NCBI RefSeq assembly: GCF_030490285.1
Contig: NZ_CP129884.1
Location: forward strand, 930,001 to 994,000
Origin: Methylomonas montana
GTDB lineage: Bacteria; Pseudomonadota; Gammaproteobacteria; Methylococcales; Methylomonadaceae
DNA: 64,000 nucleotides
Reading direction: 5' to 3'
Every line of letters starts with the position of its first letter. The first letter of the stretch is position 1. The position numbers and the translations under genes are program-made. Positions 52,781 through 62,767 of the stretch are shown in pieces. The notes under the pieces were generated by a model. That model was not told where the DNA came from and ran no database searches. It was given only the letters and a program-made list of their open reading frames with translations.

Positions 52781-54202
52781 TCAAAGTTTAAGACTGGCTT
52801 TTACATACAACACAGCCAACAGCAAATACACCACAAAACTCAAACCCAATAGCCAGGGCTTGCCTTTAGGCCTAGCCCACGCCGGCAGATGCGGCGGCAG
52901 CATTTTGTGGTTGATCAAATACAACGCTACCGGAAACATTATGGTGCCGCCGAAGCCGATGATGGCGCTGGTCAGAATCAGCGGGCCGGGGGCGTCGAGT
53001 TGCATGGTCAGCGAGGTGATGACGGTCAGTAAGCCCAGGAAAATGTAATACCAGCGCCGGGCGGGCAGGCGGCGACTTTTCGGAAACAAGGTCATTACAA
53101 TGTCGGTCTGAATTCGGCTCACCGCGTCGGCGGTGGCCAGCCAGGTGTCGGTCAGGAAGGCTGCGGCGACGACTAGAAACAATAAGCGGCCTATCTCACC
53201 CCAACTCACCGCGAAGAACTGGCTTTGCACCACGGCCAGTTCGTACTCCTGCGGCAGCAAGCCTTTGGGAAACAGCAAAGCATAAGCCAGCAAGCAGGTC
53301 ATCAAGGTGGTGAACAGATTGCCGACGATACCGACCATAATGTCGATGCTCAAAAATCGCCGCCAAGTTGACCAGTTTTTCGCGCTTTCAGCTTCGTCTT
53401 GCGGTAGAAAACCGTCGCTGAGCACCGCTTCTTCGGAACCGCCCAAGCCAGTAATGCGGCCGACCAGGCCGGCCATCCCCGCGCCCTTGTCGCGTAGCCA
53501 GTAGGAATAAAACAAAATCCAGAAGCCGCCCAGACCGGCGAAAGTGATCGCGGTCAATAACTTGCTGGCATCGCCGCTGTCCCAGGGGCGCGGCATCTCG
53601 CCGACCGGGCCGAGCAGGCCCAGGCTAAATGCCGGCAGGGCCTTGAGTACGTCGCTTTGCAGGCAGGCCGACAACAAACCGACCACGGTCACGACCGCCA
53701 CCAGCTTCATGAAGCGTTCTATCAGCGTGTAAACCACGCCGCTGGCCAGGATCGCCGTGACAAACACCGCAATCGAGGCATAGCCCCAAAACAGGCTTTG
53801 CCCGCGCTGCGTCCAGCCCGCCGGCCAATGCGTCAGTTCCGCCATCGCGGTGCCGCCGGCCGAGGCAAAAGCGCCGAACCACAAAAACGACACCGTCATC
53901 AACAGCCACAAAAAGATCCCAAAGCCGCGATGCAAACGAATAAAACCGTGGAAGATGCTCTCGCCGGTCAGCAGCGTGTAGCGGCCGATTTCCAGGTTCA
54001 ACGGATATTGCAGCAAACAGGCCGGTACCAGCAGCCATAAAAAAGTCAGGCCGTATTTGGCGATCATGTACGGCCACCAGATCAGCTCGCCGCTGCCTTG
54101 CGCCAGCGCCATCCATACCACGCCAGGCCCAAGCGCGGCCCACCAGCCGGGGAAAGCAGGGACGCTGTGACGCGGGAGGGAGTGCAAGTCGGTGTTGTTC
54201 AT
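52781..54202 (-). CDS. Nramp-related transporter without the canonical DPGN motif
   Basis: The 473-residue protein has about 11 TM helices and Nramp-like repeats. TM1 reads ALGPGVVWMALAQGSGELIW, where Mn/Fe-Nramps have a DPGN metal-binding motif. TM6 reads FLTDTWLATADAVSRIQTD. The missing Asp-Pro-Gly-Asn suggests it is not a classical Mn2+/Fe2+ carrier and may belong to the divergent Nramp branch seen in some bacteria. The ATG at 54202 starts MNNTDLHSLPRH; the frame is open to 54247. It is divergent from the NhaD gene. Confidence 0.75.
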   Translation of the reverse strand: MNNTDLHSLPRHSVPAFPGWWAALGPGVVWMALAQGSGELIWWPYMIAKYGLTFLWLLVPACLLQYPLNLEIGRYTLLTGESIFHGFIRLHRGFGIFLWLLMTVSFLWFGAFASAGGTAMAELTHWPAGWTQRGQSLFWGYASIAVFVTAILASGVVYTLIERFMKLVAVVTVVGLLSACLQSDVLKALPAFSLGLLGPVGEMPRPWDSGDASKLLTAITFAGLGGFWILFYSYWLRDKGAGMAGLVGRITGLGGSEEAVLSDGFLPQDEAESAKNWSTWRRFLSIDIMVGIVGNLFTTLMTCLLAYALLFPKGLLPQEYELAVVQSQFFAVSWGEIGRLLFLVVAAAFLTDTWLATADAVSRIQTDIVMTLFPKSRRLPARRWYYIFLGLLTVITSLTMQLDAPGPLILTSAIIGFGGTIMFPVALYLINHKMLPPHLPAWARPKGKPWLLGLSFVVYLLLAVLYVKASLKL

Positions 54203-54433
54203 GGTGTTAAAACGAAAGCCGCAATAGAAAAGCTGCCATTTGCGCAAATTTGCTCGGTTTTGGCAAATTCCATATCGGTTTGGGATGTTCGTCAGGGAGA
54301 TGTAGGCAATTTAGACGCTGGGTAACTTTCGTTCTTTACGCTTTTTTTATGCCTCGTTAATTAAGATTCCCGGCGGTATACATTCAGCCGCTGGCTGGAT
54401 CGATTTAATAGCAAATAATCGAAGGAGGGCATT

Positions 54434-55876
54434 GTGCAAGGTATTTTTCGGCTGCTGGGATTGGTGGCTTTAATGTTGCCCGAATGGGGATATGCCGAAA
54501 CGGTGTCGGCCGACGCGCAACCGTTGGATTTAACGCATCATTGGGCCGGATATTTTTCGCTGACGGTGATGGTGGCGGCCTATGTCGCGGCGATGTTCGA
54601 AGAAGTGACCGAACTGCGCAAATCAAAACCGATGCTGCTGGCCGCAGCCTTGATCTGGTTTGTCATCGTGTTGGTTTATCAAGAACAAGGCAACGACTTA
54701 CAGGCGGTAACCGCCTTCAAGAGCAATTTGCAGACTTATATCGAACTCTTGCTGTTCATCATGGTATCGATGACCTACTTAAATGCGATGGAAGACATGT
54801 GCATCTTCGATGCCTTAAAAGTTTGGCTGGTCAGTAAACATCTGAGTTATCGGCAATTATTCTGGATTACCGGCTTACTGGTCTTTTTTATATCTTGTGT
54901 TGTCAATGGCTTGACCGCTGGGTTATTGATGGGCGCGGTGGCGGTAGCTGTGGGTAAAAACAGTCCGCGCTTCGTGTCTTTGGCTTGCCTCAATATCGTG
55001 ATTGCCACCAATGCCGGGGGCACGTTTAGTCCGCTAGGCGGCATTTCGACGCTGTTTGTTTGGCAACACGGCATGTTGGGTTTTACCCAGTTTTTCAAAC
55101 TGTTCCTACCATGTCTGGTGAATTTTCTGATTCCGGCATTGGCGATGCATTTGGCATTACCCAAGGATAAGCCGGATATTGAAGCCGATTTAGTCGATTT
55201 GCCACGTGGCGCCAAGCGTATTATTTTTCTGTTCGGGCTTACTATCGGTTTGGCGGTCAGCTTCGACATGATGCTGCATTTACCGGCTGCGGCTGGCATG
55301 ATGGCCGGCTTATCGCTACTGCAATTTTTTTATTTCTTCCTGCATAAAACCGATAAGCCGGATACCCAGCAGCAATCGGATTATTCCTTATTTTTTGGCG
55401 GCGGCGATTTGAATGCTACGGCTGTCAACGCCAGTCGTTTCGATATATTCGATAAGGTCGGCCGTCTGGAATGGGATACCTTGCTGTTTTTTTACGGGGC
55501 GATGATGGGCATCGGCGGCTTGGGTTATATCGGTTATCTGGATGCCATTTCTCAAGTTTTGTATGGGCAGTTGAGTCCATCGCTGGCCAATGTGCTGATT
55601 GGTTTGTCGTCGGCCTTTGTCGATAACGGTACGTTGATGTTTGCAGTGTTGACCATGCATCCGGATATTCCGCAAGGCCAATGGCTATTGCTGACCTTGA
55701 CCTTGGGTGTCGGCGGTAGCTTGTTGGCGATCGGTTCCGCGCCCGGCATAGGTTTATTGGGTCAAGCGAAGGGACAATACACTTTCAGCAGTCATATGAA
55801 GTGGTGTCCGGTGATTTTGCTGGGTTACTTTGCCAGTATCGGCGTGCATTTTCTGGTCAATGCCAATTCTTTTTGA
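54434..55876 (+). CDS. nhaD: NhaD-type Na+/H+ antiporter
   Basis: The 480-residue protein has about 12 TM helices and NhaD features: EVTELRKSKPMLLAAALIWF, ATNAGGTFSPLGGISTLFVW and SSAFVDNGTLMFAVLTMHPD. It exchanges sodium for protons at the inner membrane, keeping internal pH and Na+ in range. It has a GTG start at 54434 with GGAGGG 7 bp before. The next genes are a sensor kinase and a response regulator in the same direction, which may adjust ion transport. Confidence 0.9.
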   Translation: MQGIFRLLGLVALMLPEWGYAETVSADAQPLDLTHHWAGYFSLTVMVAAYVAAMFEEVTELRKSKPMLLAAALIWFVIVLVYQEQGNDLQAVTAFKSNLQTYIELLLFIMVSMTYLNAMEDMCIFDALKVWLVSKHLSYRQLFWITGLLVFFISCVVNGLTAGLLMGAVAVAVGKNSPRFVSLACLNIVIATNAGGTFSPLGGISTLFVWQHGMLGFTQFFKLFLPCLVNFLIPALAMHLALPKDKPDIEADLVDLPRGAKRIIFLFGLTIGLAVSFDMMLHLPAAAGMMAGLSLLQFFYFFLHKTDKPDTQQQSDYSLFFGGGDLNATAVNASRFDIFDKVGRLEWDTLLFFYGAMMGIGGLGYIGYLDAISQVLYGQLSPSLANVLIGLSSAFVDNGTLMFAVLTMHPDIPQGQWLLLTLTLGVGGSLLAIGSAPGIGLLGQAKGQYTFSSHMKWCPVILLGYFASIGVHFLVNANSF

Positions 55877-55912
55877 GAAGCTAGTCTGGGGGAACGCTGA
55901 GGGAGAGTCGGT

Positions 55913-57451
55913 TTGCACAGTCAGACTAAGCAAATATTGCCAATAGCGAAAGCGGAGCGCTGGCATGGCTATGCCTGGGGCGTGGCCGCACCGTTTCTTT
56001 GCACCGCTATAGATTGGCCATTACGGCACGTATTGGGGCCGGCCAGTATTCTGATGACGTTTCTACTGGGCGTGTTTCTGGTGGCTAGCCGCTATGGCCG
56101 GGGGGCGTCGATTACCGCTTCGCTGCTGAGTTCGCCGGTATTTGCTTATTATTTTGCCCCGCCGATTTTTTCGTTTGCGATTTCCGACCTGCAAAATATG
56201 GTCGGCTTGGCGGTGATGATCATTGTCGCCAATCTCACCAGTAACCTACTGGACAAGGCTCGCTGGCAAGCCGAGATTGCCCGGCAGCGCGAAAATCGTG
56301 CCGAAGCCTTGTATCGTTTCAGTCGCGCCTTATCGGATGCCCAGAACAATCAAACGCTGGCGATGACTGCGGTGAGGCATATTTACGAAGAGTTTCATAC
56401 GCCAGCGGTGTTGTTGTTTGCCGATGATCATGACGCTCTGAGTTTACCCAGCGCCGAACCGCTGCCTTGTTCTTTGCCAGGCGTCGATTTGATGGCAGCC
56501 CGGCAGGCGTTTCAACTGCGGACGATATTGCAAGAGCGGAATCTGATTTATTACCCATTACAAGGATCGCAGGCTCTGCTGGGGGTTTTGGCGATCCGTT
56601 CGGAGCCGGAAGCGAACTTGGTCGATCCGGAGTTAAGCGCATTATTCGATACCTTCCGTAATTTGATTGCCCAGACGTTGGAGCGTTTGAATTTGGCTGG
56701 GCAGGCTAGGGATGCCATTCTGCAAGCCGAGGCCGAGGCCTTGCGCAATGCCTTGTTGAGCGCGATTTCCCACGATTTGCGCACGCCATTGACCCGTATT
56801 ATCGGGGCCGCCAATGCATTGATCGATAGCGCCAAGGATTTTTCCGCCGATGAAAAGCAGGAGTTTTATAAAGCTGTCGTCGACGAAGCCCAACGTATGG
56901 CTGAATTGACCAGCAAAATTTTGGACATGGCCCGGCTGAGCAGCGGCGAGATCGTGCTGCATCGGGAGTGGAATGCGCTCGAGGAGATTGTCGGCAGCGC
57001 CTTGACCCGATTGAACAAATATTTGCAGGATCGGCCGGTGCGCACCCAGTTGCCGGGTAGCCTGCCCCTGGTCTGGATCGACGCAGTGTTACTGGAACAG
57101 GTCTTGGTCAATCTGATCGAAAATGCCATCAAATACACTCCGTCAGGTAGTCCGATCGACATTGGTGCCGAGAAGGCGGAGCACGGTTTGCGTTTGGCGG
57201 TTTCCGACTATGGCCCCGGTATTCCTGCCGGCATGGAAGAAAAAATATTCGAGAAATTCTATCGCGCCACCGCAGAAACCCAACAAAACGGGGTAGGGCT
57301 GGGCTTGGCGTTGTGCCGAGCGATTGTCGAGGCGCACGGCGGTACGATAAACGCGGTCAATATCGCCGGTAAGGGTGCGGCATTTTTCATCGACTTACCC
57401 TTGCACGAACCGCCGCCGCTAAACTGGAACGAGGCCGGGATACCTGTCTGA
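55913..57451 (+). CDS. KdpD-like sensor histidine kinase
   Basis: This 512-residue kinase has a DUF4118 membrane block of about four TM helices (residues 20-115), a GAF-like region (140-260), a HisKA phospho-His in ISHDLRTPLTRI and a HATPase with NLIENAIKYTP, DYGPGIP and GVGLGLALCRAI. It lacks the N-terminal KdpD and Usp domains of full KdpD. The start is TTG at 55913 with GGGAGAG upstream. Its stop overlaps the start of the response regulator (TGATG). Confidence 0.88.
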   Translation: MHSQTKQILPIAKAERWHGYAWGVAAPFLCTAIDWPLRHVLGPASILMTFLLGVFLVASRYGRGASITASLLSSPVFAYYFAPPIFSFAISDLQNMVGLAVMIIVANLTSNLLDKARWQAEIARQRENRAEALYRFSRALSDAQNNQTLAMTAVRHIYEEFHTPAVLLFADDHDALSLPSAEPLPCSLPGVDLMAARQAFQLRTILQERNLIYYPLQGSQALLGVLAIRSEPEANLVDPELSALFDTFRNLIAQTLERLNLAGQARDAILQAEAEALRNALLSAISHDLRTPLTRIIGAANALIDSAKDFSADEKQEFYKAVVDEAQRMAELTSKILDMARLSSGEIVLHREWNALEEIVGSALTRLNKYLQDRPVRTQLPGSLPLVWIDAVLLEQVLVNLIENAIKYTPSGSPIDIGAEKAEHGLRLAVSDYGPGIPAGMEEKIFEKFYRATAETQQNGVGLGLALCRAIVEAHGGTINAVNIAGKGAAFFIDLPLHEPPPLNWNEAGIPV

Positions 57452-58149
57452 TGAATCAAGCCCAACCTTTAATCTTGCTGATCGAAGACGATCCGCAAAC
57501 CCGGCGTTTTCTGAAAAGCAGCCTGAGTAATCGGGGCTGGCGCATCATCGAAGCCGACAGCGGCAAGACCGGACTGGCGTTGGTGAAAAGCGACAAGCCG
57601 GACTGCGTGATTTTGGATTTGGGTTTGCCGGATATGGACGGCATCTCGGTGACTCGGCGTTTGCGGCAGTTGTCCGATCTGCCGGTGTTGGTGTTGTCGG
57701 CGCGCAGCCAGGAACAAAACAAGATCATGGCGCTGGATGCAGGCGCCGATGATTATCTGACCAAACCGTTCGGCAGCGGCGAACTGCATGCCCGCCTGCA
57801 AGCCTTGTTGCGTCGGGTAACTCGCGGTATCGGCAGTTACGAAAGTTTCGAGACTGGGCAATTGCGAGTGGATCTGGCCCGCCGAAAAGTGTTTATCGCC
57901 GAAAACGAAGTACGGATTACGCCGATCGAATACCGGCTATTGAGCATTTTGATCCGCCATGCCGGCTTGGTGGTTACGCATCGGCAATTGCTGGCGGAAG
58001 TCTGGGGTGCCGAACACGTTAACGACCAGCATTATCTACGGATTTACATGGGCCAGCTTCGCCACAAGCTGGAAGTCAATCCGGCCCGACCGCGTTATCT
58101 TTTGACCGAAGTAGGCGTCGGTTATCGCTTGGCGGCGGATGCGGATTGA
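57451..58149 (+). CDS. KdpE-like OmpR-family response regulator
   Basis: The 232-residue protein has a receiver domain with Asp pocket IEDD, phospho-Asp in VILDLGLPDMDG and Lys in DDYLTKPFG. A winged-helix output domain follows (RKVFIAENEVRITPIEYRLL, LLAEVWGAEH). It resembles KdpE in length and order. No kdp operon is in the window, so its target may be nhaD or another ion system. Confidence 0.9.
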   Translation: MNQAQPLILLIEDDPQTRRFLKSSLSNRGWRIIEADSGKTGLALVKSDKPDCVILDLGLPDMDGISVTRRLRQLSDLPVLVLSARSQEQNKIMALDAGADDYLTKPFGSGELHARLQALLRRVTRGIGSYESFETGQLRVDLARRKVFIAENEVRITPIEYRLLSILIRHAGLVVTHRQLLAEVWGAEHVNDQHYLRIYMGQLRHKLEVNPARPRYLLTEVGVGYRLAADAD

Positions 58150-58223
58150 TTCTTTAATTTGCTTATCGGCTCGCGCGGTAAGGGGCGCCGGCCCACTGAG
58201 CGCTGCCGGTCATCGCCGGACGC

Positions 58224-58430
58224 TTAGGCAGGTTTTTGCAGCTTTTTCAGGATGCTTTTACCGATGCGGTCGACAAACTCTTCCGGGTTTTCGTAATCCT
58301 GTTGCTGGATAAACTCGACCACCGCTTTAACCAATTTTTTGGTGTCGGCGATTTCCTGGTGCGATCTGCCGCAGCCTTCGCAGTGGGTGCCTTCCGTGGT
58401 GCATTGGTCGATACAGGGATGATATTTCAT
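58224..58430 (-). CDS. DUF1289-like small cysteine-rich protein
   Basis: The 68-residue protein has PCIDQCTTEGTHCEGCGRSH, matching the PCxxxC...CxGCGRT pattern of DUF1289, which probably binds iron-sulfur or zinc. A helical tail follows (LVKAVVEFIQQQDYE). The start at 58430 is chosen because the cysteine motif begins five residues in; the longer frame to 58598 has low protein-like character. Function unknown. Confidence 0.72.
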   Translation of the reverse strand: MKYHPCIDQCTTEGTHCEGCGRSHQEIADTKKLVKAVVEFIQQQDYENPEEFVDRIGKSILKKLQKPA

Positions 58431-58760
58431 AGGGTTTTTCTCAAAAGGTGAGGGGGACGAATTCGAACTATTGTATGTCGAGGCAGCGATGTTCGGCAAA
58501 GATTCCAACGTTGTCTGGCTAGGTTTTCTATTGGTACAACACTGACTCGCAACGCCGGGCATGATCAGTCGCGAAGGTAGGTAAGTAAGCGATTTCACAC
58601 AATGTAAATAAGTTAAATAACGCAGTTTAGTTAATTTGTTTGTGACAAATTTATAATTCGCTAATATTTCAAAACCTTATAATTTGGCTTGTTTTTTGCA
58701 AAAGATTAAGTCCGCTGGATTTTTTTCCGGTGCTGTTTTACGACTTAAAAAAGGCAAAAA
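58431..58760. other. divergent AT-rich intergenic region, no gene seen
   Basis: About 330 bp between the DUF1289 gene and the copper-receptor gene. It is very AT-rich at 58600-58690 (including TTTGTTTGTGACAAATTTATA) and probably holds the receptor promoter. No metal-box operator was identified. Confidence 0.4.
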
Positions 58761-61127
58761 ATGAAGAATATTCCTTTCCACACTCCTCCTTGTTTTACTC
58801 AAAAGCCGATCGCCCATGCTGTCGGTGCGCAGGTACCCTATGCCCGAATGATCGGTATGTTACCGTTATGTCTGGCGGCTTCGGTGGTAGCGGCCGAGAA
58901 CACTCAGGATCAAGCGAAAGAAAAAGAGGTTGTGCTGGAACAAGTGATCGTCACCGACAAGTTTCCCAGTGTCAAAGCCCTGAGTGCTTCGGAAATGGAA
59001 GCGGACATCCTCACCAGCAAACGCGCCGCACTCAGCGATACCGCCAAATTGCTTGAAGATACGCCGGGCGTCAGTCTGTACGGCGCGGGTGGTGTGTCCA
59101 GTTTACCGGTGATTCATGGCTTGAACGACGACCGTGTCAAGATCGATATCAACGGGATGACGCTGACCTCGGCTTGCGCCAATCACATGAACCCGCCACT
59201 GTCGTATATTGATCGCAGCAATATCGGCAAGATCACGATTCTGACTGGGGTGACACCCGTGCGTCTGGGCGGCGACAGCATCGGTGGCACGATCTCGGTG
59301 CAAACCCCTGAGCCGGTATTTGCCGAGCCGGGCAAGGATATTTTGCTGGACGGCAGCGTGTCCTCGTTTTACCGCAGCAACGGCGATGCGTTTGGCGGCA
59401 GCATCGCCGCCGGCGTGGCGACGCAAAACGTGCGGCTGGACTACACCGGCTCGCACACCGAGAGCATGAATTACAACGACGGCAACGGCCAGATCGTCAA
59501 ATCTACGGCTTACGAAAACCAAAACCACTCGGCAGCCTTGTCGTTTAAATCCGATAAGCATTTGGTGGTGATCCGCGGTGGTCAGCAGCATATCCCTTTC
59601 CAGGGTTTCCCGAATCAGCGGATGGATTTGACCAACAACGACAGCATCTTCGGCAACATCATGCACAAGGGTACGTTCGATTGGGGTTCGCTGGAGAGCA
59701 AATTCTATTTCGAAAGCACCGAGCATAGTATGAATATGGCCGATGACAGGCAGAATGGCAATCCGCTCCCGCCTACTGTCGTTAATCGGTTCATGCCGAT
59801 GGAAACCCGCGGCAGAAACTTGGGTTATAAGATCCAGGCCGAAATTCCGTTCAATGAGCGTGATACCGTGCGATTCGGTAACGAATTTCACAGCCAACGG
59901 CTGAATGATTTTTGGCCGCCCGTGCATACCAATACCACAGTGCCTATGTCCGGTCTGAGCATGATGGACAGCATGATGTATTTCATGATGGCGCCGGAAG
60001 CCTATTACAACATCCACAACGGTACACGCGATAGAGTGGGCACATTCGCCGAGTGGGAAGCCAATTGGTCGCCGCAATGGCGCAGCTTGTTGGGTTTGCG
60101 CTACGACCACGTCAATTCCGATACGGGCAGTGTGCAGGCATACAATCCAAATAACCTGAATATGATGGGCATGCCTCAGCCCATTACGGCCTTGTCTCCT
60201 CAAGGTTTGGCGAATGCTTTTAATGCCCGCGATCACGAACGAAATAACGACATGTTCGACGTGACTGCTTTGCTGCAATACACGCCGAATGACATGAGCC
60301 AGTACGAATTAGGCTTTGCCCGGAAAAACCGTGCCCCTAACCTTTATGAGCGCTATACCTGGGGGCAACGCGGCATGGATATGGCGATGATAGGCTGGTT
60401 CGGCGACGGCAATGGTTATGTCGGCAATATGGACTTGACCGAGGAAACCGCCAATACCGTCAGCTTTACCGCGGCATTCCACGAACCCAAGAATAATCTT
60501 TGGGAAGTCAGTGCGACGCCTTACTTTACCTATGTGAACAACTTCATCGACGCCGATCGTTGTCCGACGGCTTCGGGCTGTTATGCGACGCAAGCCGCTC
60601 AACCCACCGGCTTCTATTTGCTGCAATTCGCCAACCACGACGCCAGGTTGTGGGGCGTGGATGTTTCTGGCCGCTCTCAGCTTTACAAGGATCAAGCACT
60701 CGGCGAATTCGGTGCTCGCGCCGTGATGAGCTATGTGCGCGGCGAACGCATGGATGGCGGCAATCTGTATCATATGATGCCGTTTAATATGAAGTTAAGT
60801 CTGGATCATCGCTTGCACGGCTGGCAAAGCACGATCGAAATGCAATTTGTCGATGGTAAAGACCATGTGCAAGCGATCAGGAACGAAACGACGACGCCTT
60901 CCTACATGCTGCTGAACGCCAGAACTGGCTATGACTGGGGCCCGGTACGGCTGGATGTCGGACTGGATAACGTACTGGATAAACAGTATTACCATCCGCT
61001 GGCCGGCGCCTATCTGGGCGGCGGCTGGGGGATGAGTCCTACCAATTCAGCATTTACGCCCGCCTGGGGTAACAACGTGCCCGGCATGGGCCGCTCGGCC
61101 TTTGTCGGTGTCACCATCAAATACTGA
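58761..61127 (+). CDS. oprC: TonB-dependent copper receptor, OprC-like
   Basis: The 788-residue protein has a signal peptide, a TonB box region (EVVLEQVIVTDKFPS), a plug with LYGAGGVSSLPVIHGLNDDR and a barrel ending in VGVTIKY. Cys139-x3-Met143 (SACANHMNPP) and His322-x-Met324 (TEHSMNMAD) stand where P. aeruginosa OprC has its CxxxM and HxM copper-binding pairs. Methionine-rich loops (MMDSMMYFMMAPE) add to this. It should import copper across the outer membrane, which would suit a copper-demanding host. A terminator follows. Confidence 0.85.
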   Translation: MKNIPFHTPPCFTQKPIAHAVGAQVPYARMIGMLPLCLAASVVAAENTQDQAKEKEVVLEQVIVTDKFPSVKALSASEMEADILTSKRAALSDTAKLLEDTPGVSLYGAGGVSSLPVIHGLNDDRVKIDINGMTLTSACANHMNPPLSYIDRSNIGKITILTGVTPVRLGGDSIGGTISVQTPEPVFAEPGKDILLDGSVSSFYRSNGDAFGGSIAAGVATQNVRLDYTGSHTESMNYNDGNGQIVKSTAYENQNHSAALSFKSDKHLVVIRGGQQHIPFQGFPNQRMDLTNNDSIFGNIMHKGTFDWGSLESKFYFESTEHSMNMADDRQNGNPLPPTVVNRFMPMETRGRNLGYKIQAEIPFNERDTVRFGNEFHSQRLNDFWPPVHTNTTVPMSGLSMMDSMMYFMMAPEAYYNIHNGTRDRVGTFAEWEANWSPQWRSLLGLRYDHVNSDTGSVQAYNPNNLNMMGMPQPITALSPQGLANAFNARDHERNNDMFDVTALLQYTPNDMSQYELGFARKNRAPNLYERYTWGQRGMDMAMIGWFGDGNGYVGNMDLTEETANTVSFTAAFHEPKNNLWEVSATPYFTYVNNFIDADRCPTASGCYATQAAQPTGFYLLQFANHDARLWGVDVSGRSQLYKDQALGEFGARAVMSYVRGERMDGGNLYHMMPFNMKLSLDHRLHGWQSTIEMQFVDGKDHVQAIRNETTTPSYMLLNARTGYDWGPVRLDVGLDNVLDKQYYHPLAGAYLGGGWGMSPTNSAFTPAWGNNVPGMGRSAFVGVTIKY

Positions 61128-61147
61128 GTCGAGAGTAGCTGATATAA

Positions 61148-61180
61148 AACAACCCCGGCGTAGGCCGGGGTTTTGGTTTT
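61148..61180 (+). terminator. Rho-independent terminator after the copper receptor
   Basis: Stem AACCCCGGC-GTAG-GCCGGGGTT then TTGGTTTTT, 20 bp after the stop codon. Confidence 0.85.
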
Positions 61181-61383
61181 TGATGCGGTCATTTTTTCCT
61201 TTAGGGAATGACAGTTTCTTGCCTAATGGCCGTTTACACAAAAATTCTTACACCCTCGGCGTTCAAAATAGCAGGGTTTTTCACTTAACCGGCTGTTCAC
61301 TTTTTCGGGGCCAGCTCTCGCAGCACTGTGGCATAATTCTCCCATGGTTTCCTCGCTTGTTTGCGGGATTTATGGAGGTATCG

Positions 61384-62481
61384 ATGCGTTCACATTCCGG
61401 TAAGTTTGTCGGGCTTCTCGCGCTGTTTCTGTCCCAAAGTCTGATGGCAGTGGCAGGTAGTTCCGTTGGCGACCTGGAAATGTGGTGGGATGAGACCCCA
61501 GTTCAGATGGGGCCGGGGAAGACCACTTGGAAGGGCAAAGTCAGCATTCCGATGACTCGGGATGACAGCACGGGTAAACTGCAAGGCAGTGGCACTCTCC
61601 CGACCACCATGCACGGCGAAGCCGGGTGCACAATTGACTGTAGCTATACCAATCCCATCAGCATTGTCGGAATCGAAACGCCCATCGCCCGTGAGTTGCA
61701 AATAGCCTCTGCTGGCGTCAATGCATCGTGCGTAATTAAGTGCCCCGGATTAAGCAAACAGACGATGTTCCAAAAGCAGGAGGCATTCACCCAAAAAGTT
61801 TCTTTGCCGTTAAACAGCAACCCAGTCAGGAGCGCGCCGGCCGGCGGGCCCGGTATTTTTTACAAACTAGCACAAGCCTGCGATCCTCAAACCACACAGG
61901 ACAAATTGCTTGATGTCAGCATTACTCCTGGCATCAATAAGTGGGACGTTACGCGCATGCCGTTTCTCACCTTGGACGGTATTCGCCGTGAAGGTGCCGC
62001 CAATCCCAATCGATATGGTTACACGCACCACGATTTTGACTCTAAACGGACCATAAACGACAAGAGTATCCGTGCAAAGAACGGGGATGGCTATTGCTAT
62101 TGGGTTGAAAGTGTCAACCTTGCCTTTGACCCGATTACCGTGGGCCTTCCCGGAGTAACTTACCCGGACACCAACTGCGAGTTCAAGGCCGTGGCAAAGC
62201 ACGAGGAGAAACACGTTACGCTCTACAAAAGCTTGTTAAACAGCTTCGCCAGAGAATTCTCGGTCTCAGCACAGAGTTTCGGCATTCCCACCGCCTTTGC
62301 CCCAATACACGTTTCTTCCCAGAGCGAGGGGCATGATCAGGTTGTACAGAAACTGGATGGTCTAGCCCAAAAATTGCGAAGCAAATGGGTTGATGAGCGC
62401 ATCAGGCAAGATGCGTTGTTAGATTCCGATCGCGAATACGCGGCAGTCAAGGCGAGTTGTCCTGGCGGATGGGGTAACTGA
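61384..62481 (+). CDS. exported protein with HExxH motif (putative metallopeptidase)
   Basis: This 365-residue protein has a signal peptide (MRSHSGKFVGLLALFLSQSL, cleavage near AVAGS). Several cysteine pairs follow (AGCTIDCSYT, ASCVIKCPG, GYCYW ... TNCEF), and an HExxH-type zinc site in VAKHEEKHVTLYKSLL sits near residue 275. The motif and cysteine pattern suggest a secreted zinc protease like the DUF922 group, but the match is by motif only. The ATG at 61384 has GGAGGT upstream; the frame is open earlier without signals. Confidence 0.65.
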   Translation: MRSHSGKFVGLLALFLSQSLMAVAGSSVGDLEMWWDETPVQMGPGKTTWKGKVSIPMTRDDSTGKLQGSGTLPTTMHGEAGCTIDCSYTNPISIVGIETPIARELQIASAGVNASCVIKCPGLSKQTMFQKQEAFTQKVSLPLNSNPVRSAPAGGPGIFYKLAQACDPQTTQDKLLDVSITPGINKWDVTRMPFLTLDGIRREGAANPNRYGYTHHDFDSKRTINDKSIRAKNGDGYCYWVESVNLAFDPITVGLPGVTYPDTNCEFKAVAKHEEKHVTLYKSLLNSFAREFSVSAQSFGIPTAFAPIHVSSQSEGHDQVVQKLDGLAQKLRSKWVDERIRQDALLDSDREYAAVKASCPGGWGN

Positions 62482-62767
62482 GGCTATACTGCTCTGTAGT
62501 CAAAAGCGGCCGTTTTTCATTTTGTAGGTCACCGGCAGCTTTAGCAGAGGACTTTTCATCCGCCCGAATGGACGATGGCAGCTCCAGCTTGAAGTTTGGC
62601 ATTGAGGCTTAAGCAAACCGTATAGCCTATTTGGTTCGGTTTTTGTCGGTCAAGCCGCAGTTGACACCTACTTCAAAGAATAAGCAGTCCGGGAAACATT
62701 TGTTTTCTGGGTTCCATGGCAGACGATTGCAGACCACAACATCCATGCGGTTTTAACACGGTTTATT

